Source: Candidatus Geothrix odensensis (lineage in GTDB: Bacteria; Acidobacteriota; Holophagae; Holophagales; Holophagaceae). Taken from it: a DNA stretch of 64,000 nucleotides. The notes under the pieces are model-generated. The model ran no database searches and had not been told where the DNA came from. It was given only the letters and a program-made list of their open reading frames with translations. The position numbers and the translations under genes are program-made. Location: assembly GCA_016714685.1 (NCBI GenBank), contig JADKCH010000002.1, forward strand, positions 62,001-126,000, in the 5' to 3' direction. Shown piece after piece: positions 8,516 through 16,095 of this stretch. Position 1 is the first letter of the stretch; each line of letters opens with the position of its first letter.

Positions 8516-9166
8516 TTGAAACTCATCGCTTGGGACTTCGACGGAACCTTGGTGGACAGCCGTCCCCTCATCGAGGCGGGCATGGCCCACGCCCTGGATG
8601 CCCTGGGCCAGCCGCGCTCGGTCATGGCCGAGTGGCTGAAATACGTGGGACTGCCCGTGGAGGCCGGCATCCGCCACACCTTCGAGCCCCTGGGGCTGGA
8701 TGGACCGTCGGTGCTGAAGGCCTACCGCAGCTTCGGCCACGCGGAACACGAGCACATGATGCAGCCCTTCGCGGGCATCCCCGAGCTGCTGGCGGAGCTG
8801 AAGGGGCGCGGCCAGCGCATGGCCGTGGTCACCTCCAAGCGTCGTCTCCCCCTGCTCCGCCAGATGGCCCAGTGGGACTGGGAGCCCTACTTCGACCCCA
8901 TCATCACCCCGGACGAGGTCACCCATGGCAAGCCTCACCCGGAGTCCCTGGAGCAGCTTCAAGCCCTGACCGGCCTGGCCCCCGAGGACATCCTCATGGT
9001 GGGCGACACCCCCTTCGACCTGGACATGGCCCGGGCCGCCGGGGTGCCCAGCCTGGCCGTGGGCCACGGCTTCTACGATCAGGAAGCCCTGGCCGCCTGC
9101 GGCCCCCGGGCCTACGCGCCGGACACGGCCGCCCTGCGGGACATCCTCCTCGCCTGGAGCCGCTGA
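8516..9166 (+). CDS. HAD-superfamily phosphatase (phosphoglycolate phosphatase-like)
   Basis: A 216-residue haloacid-dehalogenase-type hydrolase. Motif I DFDGTLVDS supplies the nucleophile Asp9 and acid Asp11; motif II is VVTSKRR; motif IV is VGDTPFDLDMARAAG. A helical cap (about residues 18-85) is of the Gph/PGP type. The start is a TTG with GGGAGG 5 bases upstream. It overlaps moaC by one base (TGATG), so the two are co-translated. The substrate is not determinable: phosphoglycolate or another small phosphate ester is possible. Confidence 0.85.
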   Translation: MKLIAWDFDGTLVDSRPLIEAGMAHALDALGQPRSVMAEWLKYVGLPVEAGIRHTFEPLGLDGPSVLKAYRSFGHAEHEHMMQPFAGIPELLAELKGRGQRMAVVTSKRRLPLLRQMAQWDWEPYFDPIITPDEVTHGKPHPESLEQLQALTGLAPEDILMVGDTPFDLDMARAAGVPSLAVGHGFYDQEALAACGPRAYAPDTAALRDILLAWSR

Positions 9167-9681
9167 TGACCAAGCTCACCCACCTGGATCCCGAAGGCCG
9201 TCCCGTCATGGTGGATGTCTCCCCCAAGGCCATCACCCGCCGCGTGGCCGTGGCGGCGGGCTACCTGGAGCTGGATGAGCCGGCCGCCCAGGCGCTGGCC
9301 CAGGGCGGGGGCCCCAAGGGCGATCCCTGGTCCGTGGCCCGCATCGGGGCGGTGGGGGGCGTGAAGCGCACGGCCGACCTGATCCCCCTGGCCCACCCCC
9401 TGGCCATCGAGGCCGTGGCGGTGGCCCACCACTGGGACGCCTCGAATCGGAGGGCCTGGCTCCGGGTGCAGGTGAGCTGCGAGGGCCGCACGGGCATCGA
9501 GATGGAGGCCCTGGCGGGCGTGACCATTGGCCTGCTGGTCCTCTACGACATGCTGAAAGCCGTCAGCCACGGCATGGCCATCGGCCCGGTCCGGCTCCTC
9601 CACAAAGAGGGGGGGCGGCGGGGCACCCTCACCATGCCCTGGGACGAATGCCCCTGGAACCCCGGCCCCAGCGAAGGCTAA
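9166..9681 (+). CDS. moaC: cyclic pyranopterin monophosphate synthase
   Basis: A 171-residue MoaC, which converts the MoaA product to cyclic pyranopterin monophosphate in molybdenum cofactor synthesis. Family motifs are clear: KRTADLIPLAHPL and GIEMEALAGVTIGLLVLYDM, holding the conserved residues of the active site. The ATG shares one base with the stop of the HAD gene. No moaA, moaD or moaE is nearby, so the rest of the pathway must lie elsewhere. The final 15 or so residues (PWDECPWNPGPSEG) are poorly conserved. Confidence 0.93.
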   Translation: MTKLTHLDPEGRPVMVDVSPKAITRRVAVAAGYLELDEPAAQALAQGGGPKGDPWSVARIGAVGGVKRTADLIPLAHPLAIEAVAVAHHWDASNRRAWLRVQVSCEGRTGIEMEALAGVTIGLLVLYDMLKAVSHGMAIGPVRLLHKEGGRRGTLTMPWDECPWNPGPSEG

Positions 9682-9758
9682 TTGGAAAACATTTGCATGT
9701 TCAAGGCTCCAGGGCCCCGGTAAGATAGGGGATTAACTGTTCCTCATTGAACGTCACC

Positions 9759-9772
9759 GGGGTTCTGACCCC
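9759..9772 (+). promoter_or_regulatory. hairpin in the leader of the LysM/M23 peptidase gene
   Basis: GGGGT-TCTG-ACCCC is a perfect 5-bp stem in the 143-base gap between moaC and the peptidase. A TAAGAT hexamer at 9721-9726 could be a -10 element. c-di-AMP riboswitches often precede cell-wall hydrolase genes in other phyla, but I could not match that consensus here. Confidence 0.3.
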
Positions 9773-9824
9773 CTCATGGAGGCCTAGCGAAGCAGGCTTT
9801 TCCGTTCCAGCCGGGAGTCCCCCC

Positions 9825-10868
9825 ATGCGCCATGCCGTTTTGACTTTAGTGCTTGCATCTCTCAGTTTAGGCTTGCAGGCCGCCCCCAAGCGAACCGCCA
9901 AGAAGGCGTCTTCCCGGCCCGCTGACGGCTCGGTGCATGTGATCAAGAAGGGGGAGACGGCAGCTTCCGTGGCCCGGGCCAACGGCCTGAGCCTGAACGA
10001 GCTGGCCGCGCTGAATCCAGGCAAATCCCTGTCCAGGCTCGCCATCGGCACTCGGCTAAACCTCCGCACCTCCCGCAGCCTAGCCCAGGCGCCCTCCCCG
10101 AGCGAGGACGCCAATGCCAGCCCTCGGCTCCCCCTCTTGGCCCTGCCCGGCACCCCCGTGGTGGTCTCCACCCCTATGCCCCACCTGGAGCGCCTGCTGC
10201 CCTACCAGGTGCGCAGCCCCCGCCCGTCCGAAGGACCCATTAGCTCCGCCCAGGTCGATTCCCACCAGGCTCCCAGCACCACGGCCCAGCTCCTGGCCCG
10301 CATGCAGTCGGTGATGCCGCCCGTCACGGAGGCTGAACTCAGGGCCCTTCTCCCCACCTATGCCCCGGCGGATCCCGAGCGGCTGGACCTGCTATGGCCC
10401 GTGGAGACCCGGACCATCAGCTCGGCCTGGGGCCCCCGCATGCGCACCAAGACCGTTCGCGTGAAGAACCAGCGGAAGAAGCGGGTGCGGTACAAGGGCC
10501 GCCACCGGGGGGTCGACCTGAATGCCCCCATCGGCACCGCCGTCTTCGCCGCCCTGGACGGCCAGGTGGTGCTCTCCGGGAAGCACAAGCAGTACGGCAA
10601 CTATGTCGTGATCGAACACGGCAACGGGGTCGCCACCCTCTACGCCCACCACCGCCTGAACCTCGTCCAGGCCGGCGAGATCGTCCGCCGCGGGCAGAAG
10701 ATCGCCGAAGTCGGCCGCACCGGCAATTCCACGGGGCCTCACCTCCACTTCGAACTGAAGATCGATGGCGTGCAGCGGAATCCCCTGCCAGTGCTGAATG
10801 ACGAGGAAGAGATTCCGGCGGAGCTCGCCGCCCAGAACGCGCTGCTCGGACCGGGTTCGTCCCGCTGA
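9825..10868 (+). CDS. LysM domain / M23 family metallopeptidase (murein hydrolase type)
   Basis: A 347-residue secreted protein. A signal peptide (MRHAVLTLVLASLSLGLQAA) leads to a LysM repeat (VHVIKKGETAASVARANGLS to RLAIGTRLNLR, about 36-80), a Pro-rich linker, and a C-terminal M23 domain. Zinc and catalytic residues are visible in HRGVDLNAP (HxxxD), LYAHH and HLHFEL. It probably cleaves peptidoglycan cross-bridges or acts as an EnvC-like activator in the periplasm. I chose the ATG at 9825 because it starts the signal peptide; the frame is open upstream to an ATG at 9747. Confidence 0.9.
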   Translation: MRHAVLTLVLASLSLGLQAAPKRTAKKASSRPADGSVHVIKKGETAASVARANGLSLNELAALNPGKSLSRLAIGTRLNLRTSRSLAQAPSPSEDANASPRLPLLALPGTPVVVSTPMPHLERLLPYQVRSPRPSEGPISSAQVDSHQAPSTTAQLLARMQSVMPPVTEAELRALLPTYAPADPERLDLLWPVETRTISSAWGPRMRTKTVRVKNQRKKRVRYKGRHRGVDLNAPIGTAVFAALDGQVVLSGKHKQYGNYVVIEHGNGVATLYAHHRLNLVQAGEIVRRGQKIAEVGRTGNSTGPHLHFELKIDGVQRNPLPVLNDEEEIPAELAAQNALLGPGSSR

Positions 10869-10904
10869 ACTTCCGGCTCCTCCGCCGCACAGGATGAGAG
10901 CACG

Positions 10905-10938
10905 CCTCCGGATCCTCACGCGGGATCCGCCCCGGAGG
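10905..10938 (+). terminator. candidate terminator hairpin after the M23 peptidase
   Basis: CCTCCGG...CCGGAGG encloses a second pairing, GGATCC with GGATCC. The structure sits 37 bases after the peptidase stop and before the next gene. It has no T tract, so it may only be an mRNA 3-prime-end stabiliser or a chance palindrome. Confidence 0.35.
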
Positions 10939-10977
10939 CCGTGGTAGACTGGGTGCTTTCGCCGTTTCGAGGTGGTC

Positions 10978-12906
10978 ATGCCGTTGTCCCGAGCTTTCCT
11001 CCAGACCTTGGGGGCCATCGTGCTTCTGGCTGTGGCCCTGGCCTGCGGCGGAAATAGCGGAGACAGTACCACCGCCAGCACCACAGCCACGATCACCGGC
11101 ACCGTCACCTTCTCCCGGGTTCCCCTCGCCACTGACGCCAACGGGGTGCCCACCGGCCTGAAGGACGCCAGCGTGGCCGCCAACCTCCAGAGCCTGCCGG
11201 CCAGGGGCGTGGCGATGCGGGCCTACCAGAAGATCGAGCAGACACTGCCAGACGGGTCCAAGGAACTCCGCTGGATCGTGGTCCGCACGGCCATCGCTGA
11301 TGCCGCGGGCAAATACTCGCTCGTGGTCACCAAGGACCGCCCCACCATGGTCGAGGTGCTCGGCTCCTTCGCGGGTGGGGGCAGCATCCTGGTCCATGTG
11401 ATCGCTGAGCCGACTGGCATCAACAGCACCACCACGGCCCTCGACCGCCTCCGCTACGCCCTCAGGAAGGCCGCCAATGGCACCGCCCCTGCGAACAACA
11501 ACACCCCGAATTCCGTCATCACCGCCGATGCCGTGGTCGATTTTTCCGTGGGCCTGAATGATGAGTGGTGGCTCGTCAACCCGGCTTTCAACCTCGCCAC
11601 GACCGAAGCGCCCCTGACAGACCAGGCCGTGCTGGAAACCAGCGTGGCCGGGCGCACGGCCGGCCTGGGCAGCGGCAGCCGCATTCTGGGCATCGGCGAT
11701 ACCATCGCCACCTTCGTGACCCTCTACGGATCCGCCACGCCAGGTGCCAGCCTCGACCTCCACTATTGGCCCGGTTTGTCTGAGCCGCGCGGTTCTTATG
11801 TGGAATACGACACGTCCCTGTTTCCCCAGTCCTACGATATGTCCACGGGGAAGCACCACTTTTTCGGCTCCCTGCGGGGCGGTTTCGACAACGACGACGC
11901 ATGGGACGAAGGGGTGATCATGCCCCTCCTGGCCCGGAACTTCCTCTTCGCCAGCAGCCTGGGCCGCACCTTCACCGTGGCGGCCAGTCCCCTTATTCCT
12001 GCCGGTACGGCGCTCAGCGACCTGGTGCCTGACATGGCCCGCCTCGAGGGCCTGGCGGAGGTCATGGCGGCCAACGCCCTCAAGTCCCCCTACCTGGCTG
12101 ACACGCAGGGCACCACCCTGGTCTCGATGGTGGATATCCGGGACACCAGCGCGCTCAGTCCCAGCCAGCTGTCGCCCTATTCAGCCCCCGCCATCCGGGC
12201 CCTGGGCTGGGAGATCGTCCTGAAGGCGAACAAGCTGCCCTCCCCCGGCGTGGCCGCAGATTGGGCCAAGATCGATCCCTTGGCCACGGGGCGGTTCTTC
12301 CTGGCCCCGGCCTTGACCAAGGCCGCCACGACCACCTCCGAAGCCCGGGATGTGGAGCCGCTCAGCATCTACAACCAGCTCGATCGCCTCAAGGAAGCCA
12401 AGGCCAGTGGCGAACCGGCGGACCTTGCGGGCATTTTCACCGATCCCGTCCTGACCAGCCTCACCACCCCCTTCGGGATTACCTGGCCGCGACCCACTAC
12501 CGGGGCCTACGCTTCCTTCGTGGCGGACTGGGGTACCGATCCCACGACCCCCTTCCCCCCCATGACCCTCAGCATGGCCAAGGCCATCCAGGTGAATGGA
12601 GCCTACCCCAACCTGACCCCGGGCGAGGTGTTCTACGCCGGCTTCAGCCTGAATGCGGACAAGCGCTGCACCCTCACCGCCACCATCACCCCTGCGCTGG
12701 GCCCGGACTCGAAACTTGAAGTGGACCTGCCCTGGATGGTCCGGACCTTCACCTTCACCGGCTCGGGTGGCGCCACCGAGGCCCTCACCATTCCGGTGAA
12801 CAGCACCCTGGTTCCCTACTACCACCCGGTGCGCCTGCGGCTGAAGAGCCCCGCCAGTCTGCAGCCGGATGTCGTGGTGACCCTGGCGCTCAGCCCCTCG
12901 CTCTGA
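10978..12906 (+). CDS. large lipoprotein of unknown function
   Basis: A 642-residue protein with a lipoprotein signal (MPLSRAFLQTLGAIVLLAVA, then LACGGN). After a Ser/Thr-rich linker there is a likely beta-sandwich (TATITGTVTFSRVPL to YSLVVTKDRPTMVEV), resembling carboxypeptidase-regulatory-like domains. The remainder is a long Thr/Pro/Leu-rich region with no catalytic motif I recognise. The ATG at 10978 is 5 bases from GAGGTGG; a GTG at 10972 is also in frame. TAGACT at 10945-10950 may be its -10. It is expected at the cell surface or periplasmic face of a membrane. Function unknown. Confidence 0.75.
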   Translation: MPLSRAFLQTLGAIVLLAVALACGGNSGDSTTASTTATITGTVTFSRVPLATDANGVPTGLKDASVAANLQSLPARGVAMRAYQKIEQTLPDGSKELRWIVVRTAIADAAGKYSLVVTKDRPTMVEVLGSFAGGGSILVHVIAEPTGINSTTTALDRLRYALRKAANGTAPANNNTPNSVITADAVVDFSVGLNDEWWLVNPAFNLATTEAPLTDQAVLETSVAGRTAGLGSGSRILGIGDTIATFVTLYGSATPGASLDLHYWPGLSEPRGSYVEYDTSLFPQSYDMSTGKHHFFGSLRGGFDNDDAWDEGVIMPLLARNFLFASSLGRTFTVAASPLIPAGTALSDLVPDMARLEGLAEVMAANALKSPYLADTQGTTLVSMVDIRDTSALSPSQLSPYSAPAIRALGWEIVLKANKLPSPGVAADWAKIDPLATGRFFLAPALTKAATTTSEARDVEPLSIYNQLDRLKEAKASGEPADLAGIFTDPVLTSLTTPFGITWPRPTTGAYASFVADWGTDPTTPFPPMTLSMAKAIQVNGAYPNLTPGEVFYAGFSLNADKRCTLTATITPALGPDSKLEVDLPWMVRTFTFTGSGGATEALTIPVNSTLVPYYHPVRLRLKSPASLQPDVVVTLALSPSL

Positions 12907-12919
12907 TCCCGAGCCCGAC

Positions 12920-13735
12920 ATGACCTTTTCCGCGGCACTGACACTCCTGAAGGCGAAGGCGCCCTTCGTCCCTGAGCTGGTGATGGTCCTCGGGTCCGGA
13001 CTGGGGGCCCTGGCCGAAAGCCCCGAGGCCAGGGCGGGCCTGTCCATCCCCTTCACGGATCTCCCGGGATTCCCCGCCCCCACCGTCGCGGGGCACGGCG
13101 GCAAGCTGGTCTTCTGCGAATTCGAGGGGCGCAAGGTGGCGCTCCAGGCCGGACGGTTCCATTTCTACGAGGGCCACCCCATGGCCCTCGTGGTCGCCCC
13201 CATGCGCCTCTACGGACGTCTCGGAGCCAAGGCCGTGCTGCTGACCAATGCCGCTGGCGCCCTGAATCCGGCCTTTGGCGTGGGCGATCTCATGACCCTC
13301 ACCGACCACATCAACCTATTCGGGACCAATCCCCTCATCGGGCCCAATGTGGAGCCGGGGCCACGCTTCCCCGACATGACCGCCGTCTATGACCCCGCCT
13401 TCCGCCAGCAGCTGCAGGCCTGCGCCCGGGAGCTCGGCCAGACCCTGCGGGAAGGCGTCTACCTGGGACTGACCGGCCCCAGCTACGAGACCCCTGCCGA
13501 GATCCGCGCCTTCCGCACCATGGGTGCCGACGCCGTGGGCATGAGCACCGTGCCGGAAGCCATCGTCGCCCGGCATGAGGGCATGCGGGTGGCCGGGATT
13601 TCCTGCCTCTGCAACATGGCCGCGGGCATCCTCCCCCAGGCCCTCACCCACCAGGAAGTCCTGGAGGCGGGCGCCGCCGCCGCCGGCCGCTTCGAATCCC
13701 TGATCCGGGCCTTCGTGCGGGACATGCCTCGGTAG
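12920..13735 (+). CDS. punA: purine nucleoside phosphorylase
   Basis: A 271-residue trimeric-type PNP that splits purine nucleosides with phosphate to base and ribose-1-phosphate, for purine salvage. Phosphate- and base-site motifs are present: VLGSGLG (near residue 23), AGHGGK, GRFHFYEGHP, LTNAAGALNP, GPSYETPAEIR and GMSTVPE. Length fits the family. It lies 13 bases after the lipoprotein gene, so cotranscription is possible. A strong bidirectional terminator follows. Confidence 0.93.
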   Translation: MTFSAALTLLKAKAPFVPELVMVLGSGLGALAESPEARAGLSIPFTDLPGFPAPTVAGHGGKLVFCEFEGRKVALQAGRFHFYEGHPMALVVAPMRLYGRLGAKAVLLTNAAGALNPAFGVGDLMTLTDHINLFGTNPLIGPNVEPGPRFPDMTAVYDPAFRQQLQACARELGQTLREGVYLGLTGPSYETPAEIRAFRTMGADAVGMSTVPEAIVARHEGMRVAGISCLCNMAAGILPQALTHQEVLEAGAAAAGRFESLIRAFVRDMPR

Positions 13736-13761
13736 CCGGCCTGGGCGTCTGAGATGGCAAA

Positions 13762-13790
13762 GAGAAAGCCCGGCTATGCCGGGCTTTCTC
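13762..13790. terminator. bidirectional intrinsic terminator between punA and acs
   Basis: A perfect 13-bp stem, GAGAAAGCCCGGC / GCCGGGCTTTCTC, with a TAT loop. The stem carries A-rich sequence on one arm and T-rich on the other, as expected of a terminator serving both convergent genes. Confidence 0.85.
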
Positions 13791-13798
13791 GCGGGGGC

Positions 13799-13833
13799 CC
13801 GGGGGTGTTCGCGCAGCGAGTAACCCCCGGACA
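13799..13833. repeat. REP-like palindromic repeat, copy A
   Basis: This 35-nt element has arms CCGGGGGTGT and CCCCCGGACA around the core CGCGCAGCG. The same arms and core recur, inverted, at 61056-61090, and a partial copy is at 35166-35184. It lies just inside the 3-prime flank of acs, after the terminator. Confidence 0.6.
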
Positions 13834-13843
13834 GCGTCATCCA

Positions 13844-15796
13844 TCAGGCGTTGTGCCGCTGGTGGTCATCGATGAGGCGGCTGACCACATCCGGCTCGGC
13901 CAGGGTTGAGAGGTCGCCCAGGCCGTCGTACTCCGAGGAGGCGATCTTGCGGAGGATCCGCCGCATGATCTTGCCGCTGCGGGTCTTGGGCAGGCCCGAG
14001 GCGATGTGGATGACATCGGGCGCCGCGAAGGCGCCGATGACCTGGCGGACCTGCTCTTTCAGGGCGCCGATCAGCTGTTGGTTGTCGCTCTCGCTGAAGC
14101 CGCCATTGAGCAGCACGTAGCAGTAGATGCCCTGCCCCTTGATGGGGTGCGGATAGCCCACCACGGCGGCCTCGGCCACGGCCTCGTGGGCCACCAGGGC
14201 ACTCTCCACTTCGGCGGTGCCCAGGCGATGGCCGCTCACGTTGATCACGTCGTCGATGCGTCCGGTGATCCAGTAGTAGCCGTCCTGGTCCCGCCGGGCG
14301 CCGTCACCGGTGAAGTAGTAGCCCGGGTACTGGGTGAAGTAGGTCTCCCGGAAGCGCTTGTGGTCCCCGAACACCGTGCGCGCCTGGCCTGGCCAGGGAG
14401 CGCCCAGGCACAGGGCGCCTTCCACGCCGTTGCCCTCGATGGGCACGCCGGTGGCGGGATCCACAATGACGGGCTTCACGCCGAAGAAGGGTAGCGTCGC
14501 GGAACCGGGCTTGGTCGGGGTGACGCCCGGGAGCGGCGTGATGAGGATGCCGCCAGTCTCGGTCTGCCACCAGGTATCGACCACGGTGCAGTTGCCGCCC
14601 CCCACCACGTCGTGATACCAGCGCCAGACCTCGGGGTTGATGGGTTCACCCACGGTTCCGAGCACCCGGAGCGATTTCCGGCTGTACTTGCCGATCCATT
14701 CGTCCCCTGCCGCCGCCAGGGCCCGCAGGGCCGTCGGCGCGGTGTAGAAGATGGTCACGCCGAGGTCGTCGATGATCTGCCAGTAGCGGCCCGCGTCCGG
14801 ATAGAGCGGGGTGGATTCGAAGATCACCGAGGTGGCCCCATTGGCCAGGGGGCCGTAGACGATGTAGCTGTGCCCCGTCACCCAGCCGATGTCCGCCGCG
14901 CAGAAGTAGATGTCGTCCGGGTGGTAGTCGAAGACGTACTTGTGGGTGAAGGCCGCATAGGTGAGATAGCCGCCCGTGGTGTGCAGGAGACCCTTGGGTT
15001 TGCCTGTGCTGCCCGAGGTGTAGAGGATGAACAGCGGGTCCTCCGCCCCCATCCATTCGTTGGTGCAGGTGGAGCGCTGCTTGGCGGTCTCCTCATCCAG
15101 CCAGAGATCCCGGCCCGGCTGCATGGGGACGTCCCCGTCCGTGCGGCGGGCCACGAGGACGCACTCCACCAGGGACATGCCCTCGATGGCCCGGTCCACG
15201 GTGCGCTTCAGGGGCACCCGCTTGCCGCCCCGCAGTCCTTCATTGGCCGTGACCACCACCTTGCACTTGGCATCTACGATGCGATCACGGAGGGACTCCG
15301 CGGAGAACCCGCCGAAGACCACCGAATGCACGGCCCCGATGCGGGCGCAGGCCAGCATGGTGTAGACCAGTTCCGGAATCATGGTCAGGTAGATGCAGAC
15401 ACGGTCGCCCTTCTTGACACCGTTGTGGAGCAGCACGTTGGCCACGCGGGCGACGTTGTGCTTGAGGTCGCGGTAGGTGATATGGGTGTACTGGCCGGGT
15501 TCGTCCTGGGCCCAGATGATGGCCGTCTTGTCACCCAGAGTCGGCAGGTGGCGGTCCACGCAGTTGAAGCAGGCGTTGATGCGGCCCCCCGAATACCAGG
15601 AGAAGTCCACTTCCTTGTAGTCGGCGTCGAACACCGACTGCCAGGGATGGAACCAGGTCAGCGCCTTGGCCTGTTCGCCCCAGAACCATTCCGGGTTGTC
15701 CAGCGACAAGCGGTACAGCCGCTGGTACTCCTCCATCGTCTTGATGTGGGCCCGCTCCCGGATGTGGGGTTTCACGGGGAAGAGGTCTTGGGACAT
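13844..15796 (-). CDS. acs: acetyl-CoA synthetase
   Basis: A 650-residue AMP-forming ligase that activates acetate to acetyl-CoA through acetyl-AMP. The ATP/AMP signature ILYTSGSTGKPKG lies near residue 260, WWQTETG near 410, and the C-terminal catalytic lysine motif KTRSGKIMRRILRK near 610. That lysine is the usual acetylation control site. Length and order match the family. The MFS transporter gene lies upstream on the same strand but is separated by its own terminator, so the two are probably separate units. Together they may serve uptake and use of acetate or another carboxylate, which is inference. Confidence 0.96.
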   Translation of the reverse strand: MSQDLFPVKPHIRERAHIKTMEEYQRLYRLSLDNPEWFWGEQAKALTWFHPWQSVFDADYKEVDFSWYSGGRINACFNCVDRHLPTLGDKTAIIWAQDEPGQYTHITYRDLKHNVARVANVLLHNGVKKGDRVCIYLTMIPELVYTMLACARIGAVHSVVFGGFSAESLRDRIVDAKCKVVVTANEGLRGGKRVPLKRTVDRAIEGMSLVECVLVARRTDGDVPMQPGRDLWLDEETAKQRSTCTNEWMGAEDPLFILYTSGSTGKPKGLLHTTGGYLTYAAFTHKYVFDYHPDDIYFCAADIGWVTGHSYIVYGPLANGATSVIFESTPLYPDAGRYWQIIDDLGVTIFYTAPTALRALAAAGDEWIGKYSRKSLRVLGTVGEPINPEVWRWYHDVVGGGNCTVVDTWWQTETGGILITPLPGVTPTKPGSATLPFFGVKPVIVDPATGVPIEGNGVEGALCLGAPWPGQARTVFGDHKRFRETYFTQYPGYYFTGDGARRDQDGYYWITGRIDDVINVSGHRLGTAEVESALVAHEAVAEAAVVGYPHPIKGQGIYCYVLLNGGFSESDNQQLIGALKEQVRQVIGAFAAPDVIHIASGLPKTRSGKIMRRILRKIASSEYDGLGDLSTLAEPDVVSRLIDDHQRHNA

Positions 15797-16013
15797 GGGT
15801 CGGCTCCGTACCAGGGTGTTTCAGGATGAGACGGGGCGGAGGCCCTCGGGAAAGACTGTGGACACTGGGTCTTCCGAGCGGATCCGCGAGGAACGGGAAT
15901 GAAGCGAGAAGGGTTGGGTGGCGACCATTTTCCGGCCCGCATCAGCCCTTGTCCAGTACTCGTTGCCGCGCGGCCAGTGGACCGGAAGGTCGATCCATCC
16001 TGCCACCCGCGCA
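15797..16013. other. intergenic region upstream of acs, no gene seen
   Basis: The whole acs-to-MFS gap is 299 bases. This part must hold the acs promoter and leader on the minus strand, but I could not assign -35/-10 hexamers with confidence. Short frames here lack ribosome-binding sites and protein-like composition. Confidence 0.5.
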
Positions 16014-16063
16014 AGGAAGAAAGGCCGGGCGATGGAATGATCCGCTCGCCCGGCCTCCTTCCT
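16014..16063 (-). terminator. intrinsic terminator of the MFS transporter gene
   Basis: Read on the minus strand: AGGAAGGAGGCCGGGCGA, a 13-nt loop, then TCGCCCGGCCTTTCTTCCT. The core pairing GGCCGGGCGA/TCGCCCGGCC is perfect and the 3-prime side is T-rich. It lies 33 bases after the MFS stop. Confidence 0.75.
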
Positions 16064-16095
16064 ATCTCCAGCGGTGGGGCCGCCAGAGGGTCATG

